64,000 bases of DNA from Heligmosomoides polygyrus polygyrus (taxonomy: Eukaryota; Nematoda; Chromadorea; Rhabditida; Heligmosomidae): contig OX377201.1 of the NCBI GenBank assembly GCA_947396885.1, positions 7,240,934 through 7,304,933 of the forward strand, read 5' to 3'. This document shows, piece by piece, positions 27,001-31,792 of the stretch (position 1 is its first letter; the number at the start of each line of letters is the position of its first letter). Made by a program: the position numbers and the translations under genes. The notes under the pieces are model-generated. The model searched no databases. It saw only the letters and a program-made list of their open reading frames with translations, and was not told the DNA's origin.

Positions 27001-30000
27001 TAGAGAATTTAGTTTTCTGTCCGTTGCAAAACCCTTTTACAAATAAAAACTTCCATACTGTCTGAAATATTCGAGGGAGAGAAAAGCTGAGACACATGGC
27101 CTGCTGGCTAGAAGTTCCAGCAGGCCATGTGTCTCAGCTAGAAGAGAGGATTTCCTTGGAGTTCTAGCGTCGTGTTACCACTGTCATTTTCTACAGAGAT
27201 GGCAGCATACCTGTCAATGGTTGGTCTTCGGCCTGTTTCCTAATTTGTCAAAAAATTCCTTAATACCATATCTTCAAAAAACAGTTGTGAGCTGTCAAGA
27301 ATTTCTAAGCGATTCGTTCATCCGGCGCTTTCAGAAGAAGACCGACCAACGTGTTGGTGGGGGCCTGGTGTTCCTTTTACATTCTGCGGAATGCAGTCGG
27401 TGACGGCTCTCGTCCAGCGAGTGTCTGCAGAACGGATTACGTCGTCCGCCCACCTAATATTCGACGGCCCATGTCTTTGTTTTTCCTTAAAAGGATAAGG
27501 ATAAAGGATAGAGGACGGCGTTTCTCAATCCCTTCTGGAATGCGCCAGCGCATTCTTCTTCTACGGGATGTCGTGGAGGCGACATGAATGCGTATTTGGC
27601 CATACAATGACTTGCGGTGGCCAGCCGATGAACAAGTCAGCGCTCTATCCTTCCCAGACGAGTCTGGTACCAATTCACCGACCCCAGAGGGATGGAAGGC
27701 TTGGTTGGCCTGGGCGGGAAATCCGAACCAGGAACCTGGTATCGGGTGCACGCGACAGTCGCGCCTCCTCCGACTGCGCCACACGCGCCCTCCTTAAAAG
27801 GATATTCGTGAGAATTCAGGTGTTTTCACCAAACGCTCGATGCTTTGAACTGGACAACGGCATAGAAGTCATGAGTCATCGTGCTACGATCACATATGCA
27901 CACACTGTTGGATGCTACGAGGTCGATTTTGGTTTTCGACAACCGCTTCTTTATTACCAGTTGGAGCAGAAAAATAAGAAAATCTATGAGGGAACTGTCA
28001 TAACAATGTTTTGTTGCGATGAAAACTTCTAACGCCAGGCCGGACTCAAACCCGCACCTCCCTCTAACCGGGCGAGAATGCTCTACGCCATTACACCACC
28101 GGATGTTGCGTTCGATCAAACGGCTCCGGTGGTGTAATGGTGTAGAGCATTCCCGCCCAGTTAGAGGGAGGTGCGGGTTGGAGTCCCGCCTGACGCTAGA
28201 AGTTTTGATCGCAACAAAACGTCGTTATGACAGCTCACAACCTCGATACCAGCCAGTTGAGGCTTAATGAAACTGATTTGAATCGTTTCTATGAGTGAAG
28301 TTTCCAGACTCTCTGCAAGAACAAGCGTCTTTTTGTTAAAACACAGGGATCGCCATTTTACCCGTGTTATGAGAGGGGCCAACTGGTTCACATAGAGAAG
28401 GTGCGATCATTTTTGTATATTGTCGAACCTTTAAATAACAGTCATGTAAGTCATTTTTCCAAATCCTCCGCAGGTACGAGAATATATACTATTTTAACGT
28501 CAAATTGAACACTTTTCAAATCAAAATGGACATAATTCAAATCAAATTTGACATTTTCAAATAAAAATGGACGCTCATCTAAGCTAGTTTAAAACGTTTA
28601 AAATCAGAGCGAACTCTTTCAAATCGAAATGAACTTATTCCACACTAGACTAAATACTCTCCAAAAATGTTTAATAATCGTTTGTTCAGGGGAATTTGTT
28701 GTATGACTTCTTTGAAGTTTTAATTCGCTTGCCCAATAAGTGAGCACTTTGTTTGAAATTTTATATAATTCTCATTTTTGGGGGAAAAATAATGGTTTAA
28801 GCTTGTTTTAAAGTGTATGACTGCATCAGTTTTTTGGTGCCGAAAGAAAAGATTGCGCCATGCACTCTTCCAAGACGTTGAGATTTTTTCCACTGATAAT
28901 AGCAAAATTGCTATTTGCATAGAGTTTCACACCTCTAAAAGATGGTGCTACAAAAGCATTTGTAAAGAACACACATAGTCTCACGTTGATACTTCGTATT
29001 AGCAATATTCACGCTATCAATCAAATAAAAATCGAAAGGAGCTTCTCGAGTGCATGGCGCAATCTGATTTTTTAATGCACTAAATTAATGCTATCTTGTT
29101 GTGATTTGAAAAAGATTAACTTGGTATTTTTTTCTAGTAATAAAGATTTTTTAAAATTATTACACTCATTCAGGCAGCTGTACGAAAAAATTTCAAAAAG
29201 CAAGTTTTACTTGAACTTAAAATTATTCCAATCCTTTTGGCAAGTTTGAAAGTTTGTAGTTTAACTTTAAGAAGCTCGTCTCGATTTGAGAGGCTTTCAA
29301 TATGATTTTAAAATTCCAAGGCTAGCTTGACATTCCGCGGAATAAAAATGTTCGCGGGATGTCAAGAGAACACCAGGACGCCCACCAACGCGTTGGTTGG
29401 ACTTCTTCTTGAAAGCCCTGAACCACCGATATGACACTCTTCGTGTCCCTCGAGCGAGGAGGATCCATTGGACCACTCTGGCACGCGACAGGGACGAATG
29501 GAGACGCTGTTGGCGCCCGCTCGAGCAAGTTGGTGATTAACGGGACGACAGGTGATACAGGTGAAGGCTAGCTTAGAAGAGTGTCCAATTTGTTTCGGAA
29601 AATGTATTAGATGTGGTATCCACATAAAAGGGTGGCGGTTTATTTTTCGACCAGTCTATTATTCCAAGTGAGAGACATTGTAAGCGTCCAGGCAGTCATT
29701 CCTTGCCTTGATGCCTTCGCTCGAATATCAAGGACCCCGTTTCTAGTTCATTCTTTGCCTAACGTTTCCGCTATTGCAGACAATGCTAGAATTTGTTTCA
29801 GCGCCTATATGGGATCGGCTTGGTGAAGATGCGTATAGTATGTCCTTCGTGCAGTGAACTCTGTGGTGATGAGCACTGTGATTCAGAAGTTTCTGTTAGC
29901 GAAAGGATCGGCGATCCCACAAGGATAGCCAGTCGTTGTGATCTTAGACCTATTTTGATGTTATATGTGGTATTATGCTTATTATTGCATTATTTGGGAA

Positions 30001-30005
30001 ATTAG
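1282..30005 (+). CDS. Leishmanolysin-like (M8) zinc metallopeptidase, gene 1 (spliced, 15 exons)
   Basis: Span of the coding exons of an M8 family metallopeptidase, a membrane-associated or secreted zinc protease of the leishmanolysin/invadolysin type. Exons: 1282-1409, 4887-4994, 9273-9381, 9563-9614, 9938-10052, 12945-13099, 13331-13397, 15285-15434, 15526-15623, 15777-15902, 18306-18483, 25995-26078, 27820-27921, 28308-28400, 29802-30005. They total about 1770 nt (about 590 residues). Order of landmarks: [12 protein letters not shown] strand, Cys-rich insert, DFVLFVS, zinc helix HEWMHALGF, third zinc ligand in FSHWEKR, NEAM Met-turn, WGRGLGC, late Cys-rich domain with CPSCSELCG, hydrophobic tail and TAG stop. 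All junctions keep phase except 13099/13331. The exon with the start Met and signal peptide was not found; it lies upstream or in the first 1.3 kb. Family assignment is by motif recognition; function in this animal is inferred. Confidence 0.88.
1469..1897. mobile_element. Foldback MITE with 8-bp target duplication (hAT or Merlin type)
   Basis: A 429-bp inverted-repeat element. The left end reads GGATCTATCCTAGTCCGGGG and the right end is its near reverse complement ending GGACTAGAATAGATCC. Arms of about 130 bp continue inward through TACCGAGCGACTCCTAC and GTAGGAGTCGCTCGGTA. It is flanked on both sides by the 8-bp direct repeat AATGAATC (1461-1468 and 1898-1905). An 8-bp duplication fits hAT or Merlin elements. 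There is no transposase ORF, so it is non-autonomous. It lies in intron 1 of gene 1. Confidence 0.8.
1906..4886. other. Intron A-B of gene 1: partial palindromic MITE, otherwise unremarkable
   Basis: About 3 kb with no supported gene. It holds a TTG/AAC-type simple repeat near 2634-2657, a partial copy of the GGCCGGATTCATCAA palindromic element (3377-3505) and a poly-G run at about 4174-4186. The minus-strand ORFs at 4187-4455 are not a family I recognise and look fortuitous. Confidence 0.4.
3377..3505. repeat. Partial copy of the GGCCGGATTCATCAA palindromic MITE
   Basis: It shares CCGGATTCATCAA, CAGAGAAAGTTACAGCCG and GCGGCTTATCAAGCGATATG with the full palindromes at 20237-20406 and 43883-44049. 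The right arm degenerates after GCCGCGTTATCTGAG, so only about three quarters of the unit remains. Confidence 0.65.
4887..4994 (+). CDS. Gene 1 exon B
   Basis: Acceptor TGTTTTCAG, donor GTAGGT after 4994. It enters with 1 nt completing the AG left by exon A and leaves 2 nt. It reads [20 protein letters not shown], the helix and strand that follow the first beta strand in M8 proteases. The gene 2 partner at 38781-38888 has exactly the same length (108 nt) and phases. A stop codon directly follows if the intron is not spliced, which supports the donor. Confidence 0.85.
5698..6453 (-). pseudogene. LINE reverse transcriptase, C-terminal part
   Basis: A 251-codon open frame that continues the RT after a frameshift. 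It holds the conserved [35 protein letters not shown] and [14 protein letters not shown] segments typical of the CR1/jockey C-terminus. A stop follows at about 5698, and the non-coding 3' part of the element runs on to the ATTT repeat near 5030. Confidence 0.78.
6423..7529 (-). pseudogene. LINE reverse transcriptase, N-terminal part
   Basis: A 368-codon open stretch with fingers and palm of a non-LTR reverse transcriptase, including YADD at the catalytic site. The frame is lost near 6430-6450, where INNMC should continue into [11 protein letters not shown] in the next frame. One small indel therefore separates it from the C-terminal part. No endonuclease lies upstream, so the copy is truncated and not autonomous. 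Confidence 0.8.
7561..8131. other. Intron sequence with no recognised feature
   Basis: It lies between the 5' truncation point of the LINE and the composite minisatellite element. I found no exon, RNA gene or repeat matching elsewhere in the window. Confidence 0.4.
8132..8970. mobile_element. Composite hairpin-plus-minisatellite element, copy alpha
   Basis: It starts with a 35-nt hairpin (8132-8166: CAGTCGTTCAGCGGCC, loop, GGCCGCCAACGACTG) followed by an AAACTCCGAG-type second hairpin remnant. Next comes a roughly 100-bp tandem unit carrying ATCGATCGATATCGAT and AGTTTCGTGCCGCTTGAACG (about 8460-8720). Then come two to three diverged units of the GTTGCCGACGTGTTCGGCAC satellite (8766-8870) and a CA-rich stretch (8910-8960). 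The same order is seen at 46288-47968. No ORF is credible. The architecture resembles non-autonomous Helentron/DINE-type elements, which is inference. Confidence 0.6.
9273..9381 (+). CDS. Gene 1 exon C: first cysteine-rich exon
   Basis: Acceptor ATATATTTCAG, donor GTAAAT after 9381. It enters with 1 nt and exits in phase 0. It reads [10 protein letters not shown], then [15 protein letters not shown]. The CxxxCxxxCG pattern is part of the disulfide-rich insert that precedes the DFVL strand in metazoan M8 proteases. The gene 2 partner is 42798-42894 with [14 protein letters not shown]. Confidence 0.85.
9563..9614 (+). CDS. Gene 1 exon D1: 52-nt micro-exon with Cys pair
   Basis: Acceptor TTAGTTTCAG, donor GTAAGC. 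It reads [18 protein letters not shown] across the junction. A very small exon too short for ORF calling; it is supported by its gene 2 counterpart at 43164-43218 (PCRCGRYGC...WGG), by phase (0 in, 1 out) and by splice signals on both sides. Confidence 0.82.
9938..10052 (+). CDS. Gene 1 exon D2: DFVLFVS strand
   Basis: Acceptor CTTGTTGCAG, donor GTGAAA. It reads [20 protein letters not shown], then [16 protein letters not shown]. The aDFVLyVsa...C...A.AahC pattern is one of the signatures of the M8 family immediately before the zinc helix. The gene 2 partner is 45635-45746, three nucleotides shorter. Confidence 0.88.
10092..11278 (-). mobile_element. Non-autonomous LTR retrotransposon with tRNA-Gly primer site
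   Basis: Two direct repeats of about 235 bp (10092-10326 and 11043-11278) differ by few bases. Read on the minus strand each LTR begins TGTATCACC (or TATATCACC) and ends CCCATAACA, with an AATAAA signal in CCTCAATAAAGCC. Next to the upstream LTR on that strand the bases TGGTGCATCGGCC (11027-11039 on +) match the 3' end of tRNA-Gly plus CCA, a plausible primer-binding site. Only a short Gag-like ORF lies inside. CAGTG occurs at both outer edges, but the exact target duplication is unclear. It sits 39 bp after exon D2. Confidence 0.75.
10460..10729 (-). CDS. Short coiled-coil ORF inside the LTR element (possible Gag remnant)
   Basis: 89 codons, 5' to 3' in the same direction as the LTR element. 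It contains [18 protein letters not shown] followed by a heptad-rich stretch ([27 protein letters not shown]) that predicts a coiled coil. No protease, RT or integrase follows. By position after the primer site it could be the start of Gag, but I do not recognise the sequence. It could also be a captured fragment. Confidence 0.4.
   Translation of the reverse strand: MALHFQKVEIMGRSTSLKNLVMRFQEHTIGIDYTTADEENCKKSRANITLLECGLKQLQNERELLQKSYEELKEEYSNCKTKSDKKDLW
11377..11495. repeat. Left half of a piggyBac-type MITE
   Basis: TTAACACGTTGACGAC at 11377 matches the end of the complete element at 62249-62391. GTGTCGCGC/GCGCGACA stems follow. The right terminus is missing. A related right half (GGTCGTCAACGTGG) is at about 12255-12322. 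Confidence 0.5.
11496..11720. repeat. Degenerate fragment of the GGCACTATTGTACTTTC MITE family
   Basis: It contains diverged forms of the family body: TCCAAAC(T)CCCTTAATGGGGTTATTTG, GGTGCCGATCACGAATCTAA and the GATTACGATAAGTTACG segment. Compare the complete copies at 14595-15243 and 17154-18011. Its termini are not recognisable. Confidence 0.5.
12386..12655 (+). repeat. tRNA-derived SINE, copy 2
   Basis: The same head and body as copy 1 (AAGCGCAGTCGGAGGAGG, GACTTGTTCGTCAGCTGGCC, CACGACATCTCGTAGAAGC, GAGTAACGCCATAGTTTACC). Somewhat diverged, plus orientation, in intron D2-E of gene 1. Confidence 0.72.
12945..13099 (+). CDS. Gene 1 exon E: zinc-binding helix HEWMH
   Basis: Acceptor CTATCCTTCAG, donor GTGACG. 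It reads [11 protein letters not shown], then [21 protein letters not shown]. HExxH supplies two zinc ligands and the catalytic Glu, and the ALGFS continuation is the M8 family signature. The exon enters with 1 nt and leaves 1 nt (phase 1). The next recognised exon needs 2 nt before it, so the frame is not closed here: a missed micro-exon, a GC donor, a one-base error or a real lesion. The gene 2 partner is 49475-49640. Confidence 0.9.
13331..13397 (+). CDS. Gene 1 exon G: IPGVVER segment
   Basis: Acceptor CCATTTTACAG, donor GTGAGT. It reads [20 protein letters not shown]. It matches the gene 2 exon [19 protein letters not shown] (54107-54184) and leads in phase 0 into exon H. An alternative acceptor TATTAG would start it at 13317 in phase 0. 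Neither start matches the phase-1 end of exon E. Confidence 0.78.
14310..14520. repeat. GC-rich inverted-repeat element, ends CTCATGCGTACTTC / GAAGTGTGCCCCC
   Basis: The left end GCCTCATGCGTACTTCTCGTCG and right end GGATGGAAGTGTGCCCCCGCC are imperfect inverted repeats. The interior shares CTAAACACCGCG, GCGCGAAAAAGTATGCCATG and TTGACTATTCGGCC with 25338-25670. Non-coding; the ORFs across it are products of GC-rich sequence. Confidence 0.6.
14595..15243. mobile_element. Inverted-repeat MITE, GGCACTATTGTACTTTC family, 8-bp target duplication
   Basis: A 649-bp element. The left end is GGCACTATTGTACTTTCGGG and the right end is its reverse complement ACTTTACGG-type sequence ending CAATAGTGCC. The 8-bp direct repeat TAGCTGAC flanks it exactly (14587-14594 and 15244-15251). 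Inner arms repeat GTGCTGATCACGAATCTGAC in both orientations. The 8-bp duplication suggests hAT. It ends only 41 bp before exon H of gene 1, just upstream of the acceptor. Confidence 0.82.
15285..15434 (+). CDS. Gene 1 exon H: third zinc ligand (SHWEKR)
   Basis: 150 nt, phase 0 in and out, acceptor GGTATATCTCAG, donor GTGAGT. It reads [20 protein letters not shown], then [13 protein letters not shown] and [19 protein letters not shown]...HWEKR is a family signature, and its His is the third zinc ligand, separated from HExxH by the M8-specific insert. The gene 2 exon at 60848-60997 is identical at 38 of 50 residues by my count. Confidence 0.93.
15526..15623 (+). CDS. Gene 1 exon I: Met-turn (NEAM)
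   Basis: 98 nt, phase 0 in and 2 out. Acceptor CATTTTAAG, donor GTGAGT. It reads [20 protein letters not shown], then [13 protein letters not shown]. The Met of NEAM is the metzincin Met-turn, and SRITLAxxEDsGWY is strongly conserved in M8. The gene 2 partner at 61107-61204 is also 98 nt. Confidence 0.93.
15777..15902 (+). CDS. Gene 1 exon J: WGRGLGC
   Basis: 126 nt, enters with 1 nt, exits with 2. It reads [20 protein letters not shown], then [15 protein letters not shown]. WGrgLGCdFv.kSC is the family signature after the Met-turn. The gene 2 partner at 63621-63746 is also 126 nt (30 of 42 residues identical by my count). Confidence 0.93.
15903..16550. other. Intron J-K, first part: nothing recognised
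   Basis: I see no exon, RNA gene or shared repeat in this 650-bp stretch. Confidence 0.4.
16551..16684. repeat. GC-rich palindromic MITE GGCCCCGTTTATA
   Basis: The left arm GGCCCCGTTTATAATTCGTC and the right arm GACGAGATATAAACGGGGCC pair, with inner arms of GGCGCGACGCGATGGCCAC and complement. AAA flanks both ends. A small non-coding foldback repeat in intron J-K of gene 1. Confidence 0.7.
17154..18011. mobile_element. Inverted-repeat MITE, GGCACTATTGTACTTTC family, longer copy with internal reiterations
   Basis: The same termini as 14595-15243 (GGCACTATTGTACTTTCGGG and its complement ending at about 18011). The flanks repeat GAAGTTTT (17146-17153 and 18012-18019), with one extra G at the right end. 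The interior is an inverted array of a roughly 120-bp unit with GATTACGGTAGGTTACGGTA and GTGCTGATCACGAATCTGAC, three times on one arm and three on the other. Non-coding; ORFs here are readings of the array. Confidence 0.8.
18306..18483 (+). CDS. Gene 1 exon K: late cysteine-rich domain, part 1
   Basis: Acceptor CTCGTTTAG, donor GTATGT. It enters with 1 nt completing the Arg codon from exon J and exits in phase 0. It reads [14 protein letters not shown], then PVPHMFDYN and [13 protein letters not shown]. The C..DR.A...CNL motif and ADfCPyy are typical of the post-catalytic domain of M8 proteases. The gene 2 counterpart would lie beyond the window. Confidence 0.88.
18755..19630. repeat. Interspersed repeat family E with internal hairpins, copy 1
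   Basis: It shares long blocks with 32330-32900: TATAATTGAGTTAGC, CTCAGGTTGGAAACCTGGCTGAG and AATCTCATGGAACCCCT, then GGAAGCGCAGCCTCCTCCTGC. Inside are a near-perfect hairpin (about 18903-18953, CTGCAGTTCAACATGGGG and complement) and a longer palindrome (about 19008-19122, around GGGCGGCGGGATG). No transposase; class unknown. Confidence 0.6.
20237..20406. repeat. Near-perfect 170-bp palindrome (MITE)
   Basis: GGGGCCGGATTCATCAAAGT and onward pairs with its reverse complement ending CCGGCCCC. The arms are about 77 bp with very few mismatches around a short centre near AAGCGATATGGTGAGC. The same family recurs at 43883-44049 and, partly, at 3377-3505. Non-coding; as a transcript it would form a long hairpin. 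Confidence 0.82.
21137..21500. repeat. Fragment of the CATAGGGCA..ACGCAGAGCTCGC GC-rich repeat
   Basis: It shares TTAACCATAGGGCA, ACGCAGAGCTCGCC and GCGGCGCCGC with the TAA-flanked elements near 39003 and 60061. The inverted partner end is not clear here. The 118-codon minus ORF across it is not a recognised protein. Confidence 0.4.
22235..22360. repeat. TTTTCTG short tandem repeat, copy 1
   Basis: Runs of TTTTCTG units beside GGGATGGGCGGAA and CTGGGAAAAT. A second block with the same flanks is at 24757-24895. Reading frames across it give QK/EN-rich peptides that are not genes. Confidence 0.65.
22750..23990 (-). mobile_element. RTE-like non-LTR retrotransposon fragment
   Basis: Minus-strand remains of an RTE clade LINE. 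The upstream part (23984-23610) has [31 protein letters not shown] and [11 protein letters not shown]. The middle part has [19 protein letters not shown], where the FADD catalytic box is deleted. The C-terminal part (23256-23002) has [17 protein letters not shown] and [17 protein letters not shown]. The 3' end near 22800 encodes the usual RTE tail. Frameshifted and catalytically dead. Shorter RTE pieces are at 27325-27490 and 29338-29555. Confidence 0.8.
23610..23984 (-). pseudogene. RTE reverse transcriptase fragment
   Basis: A 124-codon open stretch with the RTE fingers region and [20 protein letters not shown], which includes the first catalytic Asp of the RT palm. The frame is lost downstream before the FADD box, so this is a relic. 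Confidence 0.78.
24037..24089. repeat. AAT trinucleotide microsatellite
   Basis: About 17 uninterrupted ATA/AAT units next to the 5' truncation of the RTE fragment. The polyAsn and polyTyr ORFs across it are artefacts. Confidence 0.9.
24757..24895. repeat. TTTTCTG short tandem repeat, copy 2
   Basis: TTTTCTG units with CTGGGAAAATTT and CCGCCCATCCCTGACCGGGAG flanks, as in copy 1 near 22235. Confidence 0.65.
24890..25190 (+). repeat. Possible solo LTR or promoter-like segment
   Basis: A TATAAAA box at 24948-24954 is followed about 190 bp later by AATAAA (25145-25150), then TGTTATGT. Promoter plus polyadenylation signal in 200 bp without coding sequence is what an LTR looks like. I found no second copy and no target duplication, so this is tentative. 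Confidence 0.3.
25338..25675. repeat. GC-rich inverted-repeat element, second copy
   Basis: The ends CCTCGTGCATACTTCCCGTC and GATGGAAGTATGCCCCCGG form an imperfect inverted repeat. The interior matches 14310-14520 (ACGCTAAACACCGCG, GAAAAAGTATGCCATG, TTGACTATTCGGCC). Long ORFs in several frames reflect its GC content. Confidence 0.6.
25995..26078 (+). CDS. Gene 1 exon L: late cysteine-rich domain, part 2
   Basis: Acceptor TCATTTTAG, donor GTGGGA. 84 nt, phase 0 to 0. It reads [20 protein letters not shown], then NYNNYSLE. The short exon was found by its match to the C-terminal M8 pattern (DTRC...GN) and by phase. Confidence 0.82.
26645..26935 (-). repeat. tRNA-derived SINE, copy 3 (minus)
   Basis: The reverse complement of the family: GATGCGCCACGCATTCTACT, ACAATGAGTTGCGGTGG, CCCAGACAAGTCCGGTACC and ATCCGAACCATAAATCTGG. 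Intron L-M of gene 1. Confidence 0.7.
27085..27139. repeat. Perfect 23-bp-arm hairpin
   Basis: AGCTGAGACACATGGCCTGC and its exact complement are separated by a 9-nt loop CTAGAAGTT. A very recent or constrained palindrome, because no arm mismatch is seen. It could be transcribed as a short hairpin within the gene 1 intron; no function can be assigned. Confidence 0.7.
27325..27490 (-). repeat. RTE LINE 3'-end fragment (minus)
   Basis: On the minus strand it contains the RTE tail signature around the CACCAACACGTTGGTCGG region and the preceding GGTGGGCGGACGACGTAAT. Frameshifted. Confidence 0.5.
27495..27795 (-). repeat. tRNA-derived SINE, copy 4 (minus)
   Basis: A well-preserved copy: GATAGAGGACGGCGTTTCTC, CGGGATGTCGTGGAGGCGAC, CCAGCCGATGAACAAGTCAG, ending at the tRNA-like head GCGCCTCCTCCGACTGCGCC. 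It ends about 25 bp before the acceptor of exon M, close to the branch and polypyrimidine region. Confidence 0.75.
27820..27921 (+). CDS. Gene 1 exon M: late cysteine-rich domain, part 3
   Basis: Acceptor GAGAATTCAG, donor GTCGAT. 102 nt, phase 0 to 0. It reads [20 protein letters not shown], then THTVGCYE-type sequence ending HTVGCYE. The CF...GCYE pattern fits the C-terminal M8 domain. The upstream SINE is read in the same frame, which explains a misleading 154-codon ORF. Confidence 0.83.
27995..28233. repeat. Palindrome of two tRNA-like halves
   Basis: About 100-bp arms (GTCATAACAATGTTTTGTTG to CATTACACCACCGG, and the complement) enclose a centre near ATGTTGCGTTCGATCAAACG. Each arm has a tRNA-like A box (TGGTGTAATGG) and B box (GGGTTGGAGTCCC or GGGTTTGAGTCCG). 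The cloverleaf is not intact, so this looks like an inverted tRNA-derived repeat. It sits between exons M and N1 of gene 1. Confidence 0.6.
28308..28400 (+). CDS. Gene 1 exon N1: late cysteine-rich domain, part 4
   Basis: Acceptor AAGTTTCCAG, donor GTGCGA. 93 nt, phase 0 to 0. It reads [20 protein letters not shown], then [11 protein letters not shown]. The C...L.V......YPCy..GQ.v.i pattern precedes the final CP.C..lC motif in the family. Too short to appear as a long ORF. Confidence 0.83.
28495..29330. repeat. AT-rich foldback element, copy 1
   Basis: Inverted arms with CAAATCAAAATGGACATAAT-type runs, CATCTAAGCTAG and CTCCAAAAATGTTTAATAAT, and an inner inverted pair ATTGCGCCATGCACTC (28853) and GAGTGCATGGCGCAAT (29050). 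The same blocks occur at 41590-42545. The far right arm (CTAGCTTAGAAGAGTGTCCA) reappears at about 29568 after an RTE fragment, so the element was interrupted. Confidence 0.6.
29338..29555 (+). repeat. RTE LINE 3'-end fragment (plus)
   Basis: It encodes the RTE C-terminal tail in one frame: [36 protein letters not shown] and a W-rich end, then a stop. A short 3' relic in the last intron of gene 1, inserted in the foldback element. Confidence 0.75.
29802..30005 (+). CDS. Gene 1 exon N2 (terminal): CPSCSELCG and hydrophobic C-terminus
   Basis: Acceptor ATTTGTTTCAG, stop TAG at 30003-30005. It reads [20 protein letters not shown], then CGDEHCDSE and finally [17 protein letters not shown] before the stop. 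CPsC.elCg is the last conserved Cys motif of M8 proteins. The 17-residue hydrophobic tail fits a C-terminal membrane or GPI anchor, as in leishmanolysins; omega-site prediction was not run. A donor just after GATTCAGAA could give another C-terminus. Confidence 0.8.
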   Translation, partial: RLYGIGLVKMRIVCPSCSELCGDEHCDSEVSVSERIGDPTRIASRCDLRPILMLYVVLCLLLHYLGN

Positions 30006-30239
30006 TATGAACGAGCTATTCTTCTATCTTACACTTGGCTGCAAGACACCCAAAAACTAGGAAAAGTCTATATTTTATTTGTAATTTCAACGAAGTTTGC
30101 TATGACTTTCATGTGTGCTTAATCATTTGTTTAATCAAAATTTATAAACGTTTTTATTTTATGTTTTAGTGTGATGAGACAGAATAACCTTCTCACGCAG
30201 ATTTCTGGACTTTGACAAACGTTGGAAGTGGGGATTAAT

Positions 30240-30680
30240 GCATCTGCTAATTGCGCGTTTGAGAAATTTTACCGAATGAGTGAACGAACGAATAAATTCG
30301 ATGTCGAAAATTTTCGAACGAATTTATTCGCTTATCAGTTTTTTCGAATGATCGAAGATACAGTAAGCTCCATTTTTCGTTTTTTCGAATATTCATCTAG
30401 TTGAATAACTAGCTTGAATCAAATTTTGTGCTTGAGGATTTGAAGTTTAATCGATATTTGAATAAAATTGAAGTATTCGATTTCCGAATAATATTCGAAT
30501 ACGGCTCCTTTTCGATGTGCGAATTCGAACGAATGTTCGATTTTTAAAGCCATCAATGTTCCAATTCGAGCGAATATTCGAAAATCTAGAAGCATCGAAT
30601 ATTCGACTATTCGAGCAACTATTCGGAGAAATTACTCGAGCAATTATTCGAATATATTCGTTCGAGCACAACTATAGCAT
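30240..30680. repeat. TTCGAA-rich AT repeat, copy 1
   Basis: Dense TTCGAA/ATTCGAAT motifs ending GAGCACAACTATAG. The same family appears at 55490-55735, 61735-61835 and 63125-63315, with GTTGTGCT or AGCACAACTA at its ends. Non-coding. Confidence 0.55.
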
Positions 30681-30689
30681 CTATCCAGT

Positions 30690-31520
30690 AATTGAGTATA
30701 TCCGATATTGTTTATTAGTTGCAACATCTACCCTACTGACCTCCCGTAAACGGTTAATTCTGGGCGAAATCGATAGAATAGTTGATGATTACCCAATTGA
30801 TATAGTCTACTTGTTGCGAAATCTGTCTACCTTCGAACATGCTCGTTTGATTTCTTCCTCAGATGTCAATTGCAGGCAAAAATCGATAAAGTCGATCAAT
30901 GGTTGATAACAATTATTTTTTTGTTACAGGTGTCCACCAGCGGATATATCCACTTCATCCCCTTCCCCTTTCCCTTTGAGGGTCAACTTTAGGCAAAAAT
31001 TGAAGAAATCGATCGGTAACTGCTGTTCGATCGATATTACTTACTTGTAAATGCTAAACATCTCCAGCGATTCTTATCTCATATTGTGAAAAAGAATCAA
31101 TAACATTGATCGATTACGGGTTCTGTGAAAAACGTCCATTGGCGAATACAAGAGGTTATTTCTTCAAGTGCTCAACTCCTTTCAAAAATCAATGAAACTG
31201 ATCGATAATGGTCACCAGTCGGTATTGATTATTTGTTAAAGTGTCCACCGGTGAAAATGTTCACACAATCGGCACCTAAACTCCAGAAAAAATTGAAAAA
31301 TCGATCGATAATATTGTAGTTGTCCAATCAATATTGTTTGCTGGTTGTTAAGCCTTTCCGTTGGTGAACATAGGCATATATTAAGCGATTGCCTTCTCGA
31401 AAGGTTCAAACCGTAAGTTCAATAACGTCAATCGAGGCCCCTTCTCCTGTCATTGTGCTGATTATGACGGCCGGTTATATAGAATGAAAGACGGACGGAC
31501 CGACGGACGGACAGACTATG
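30690..31520. repeat. Degenerate tandem array (unit about 110 bp) ending in GACG repeats
   Basis: Six to seven diverged units each with AAAAATCGATNNANTCGATC and GTTAAAGTGTCCACCGGTGA-type blocks, followed by ACGGACGGACCGACGGACGG and TTTTCTATATGG. The order (ATCGAT array, GACG-rich stretch, TATATAT end) recalls the composite elements at 8132 and 46288. Confidence 0.5.
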
Positions 31521-31708
31521 TCTTTTCTATATGGAAGGGCAACAAATTCTTCACAGACTTCTCTTGGAGCTTTGCGCTAATGTGCTATTAATACCTCCCT
31601 CTGATAATGAATCCTAAGATTGGGTGTCTATCAAGTGACTGAACGTAAACGTCAATATTCTAGTCATACAGAAGCAGATTTTAACCCTTTATGAAAGAGC
31701 AAAATTTT

Positions 31709-31792
31709 TGCTCCATGGGAGGATCGAACTCCCGACCTCGGCATTTCTCATTCCTATAAGTACCACGCGCTAACCAGCTGCGCCAATGGAGC
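31709..31792 (-). tRNA. tRNA-Ile(UAU) with a 10-nt intron
   Basis: On the minus strand: acceptor stem GCTCCAT pairs with ATGGAGC (7 of 7), discriminator A. D arm GCGC-AGCTGGTTA-GCGC, anticodon arm TGGTA...TGCCG with loop C-T-TAT-A, T arm GGGAG-TTCGATC-CTCCC. GGAATGAGAA lies between position 37 and A38, the canonical place of a tRNA intron. Anticodon UAU reads AUA. B box GTTCGATCC is intact, so it looks functional. It stands alone between the two protease genes. Confidence 0.9.

Noticed and set aside
27568..28032. 154-codon ORF running from the SINE into exon M
   Set aside because: Only the part 27820-27921 is supported as coding. The first part is the antisense SINE and the part after 27921 is past a splice donor.
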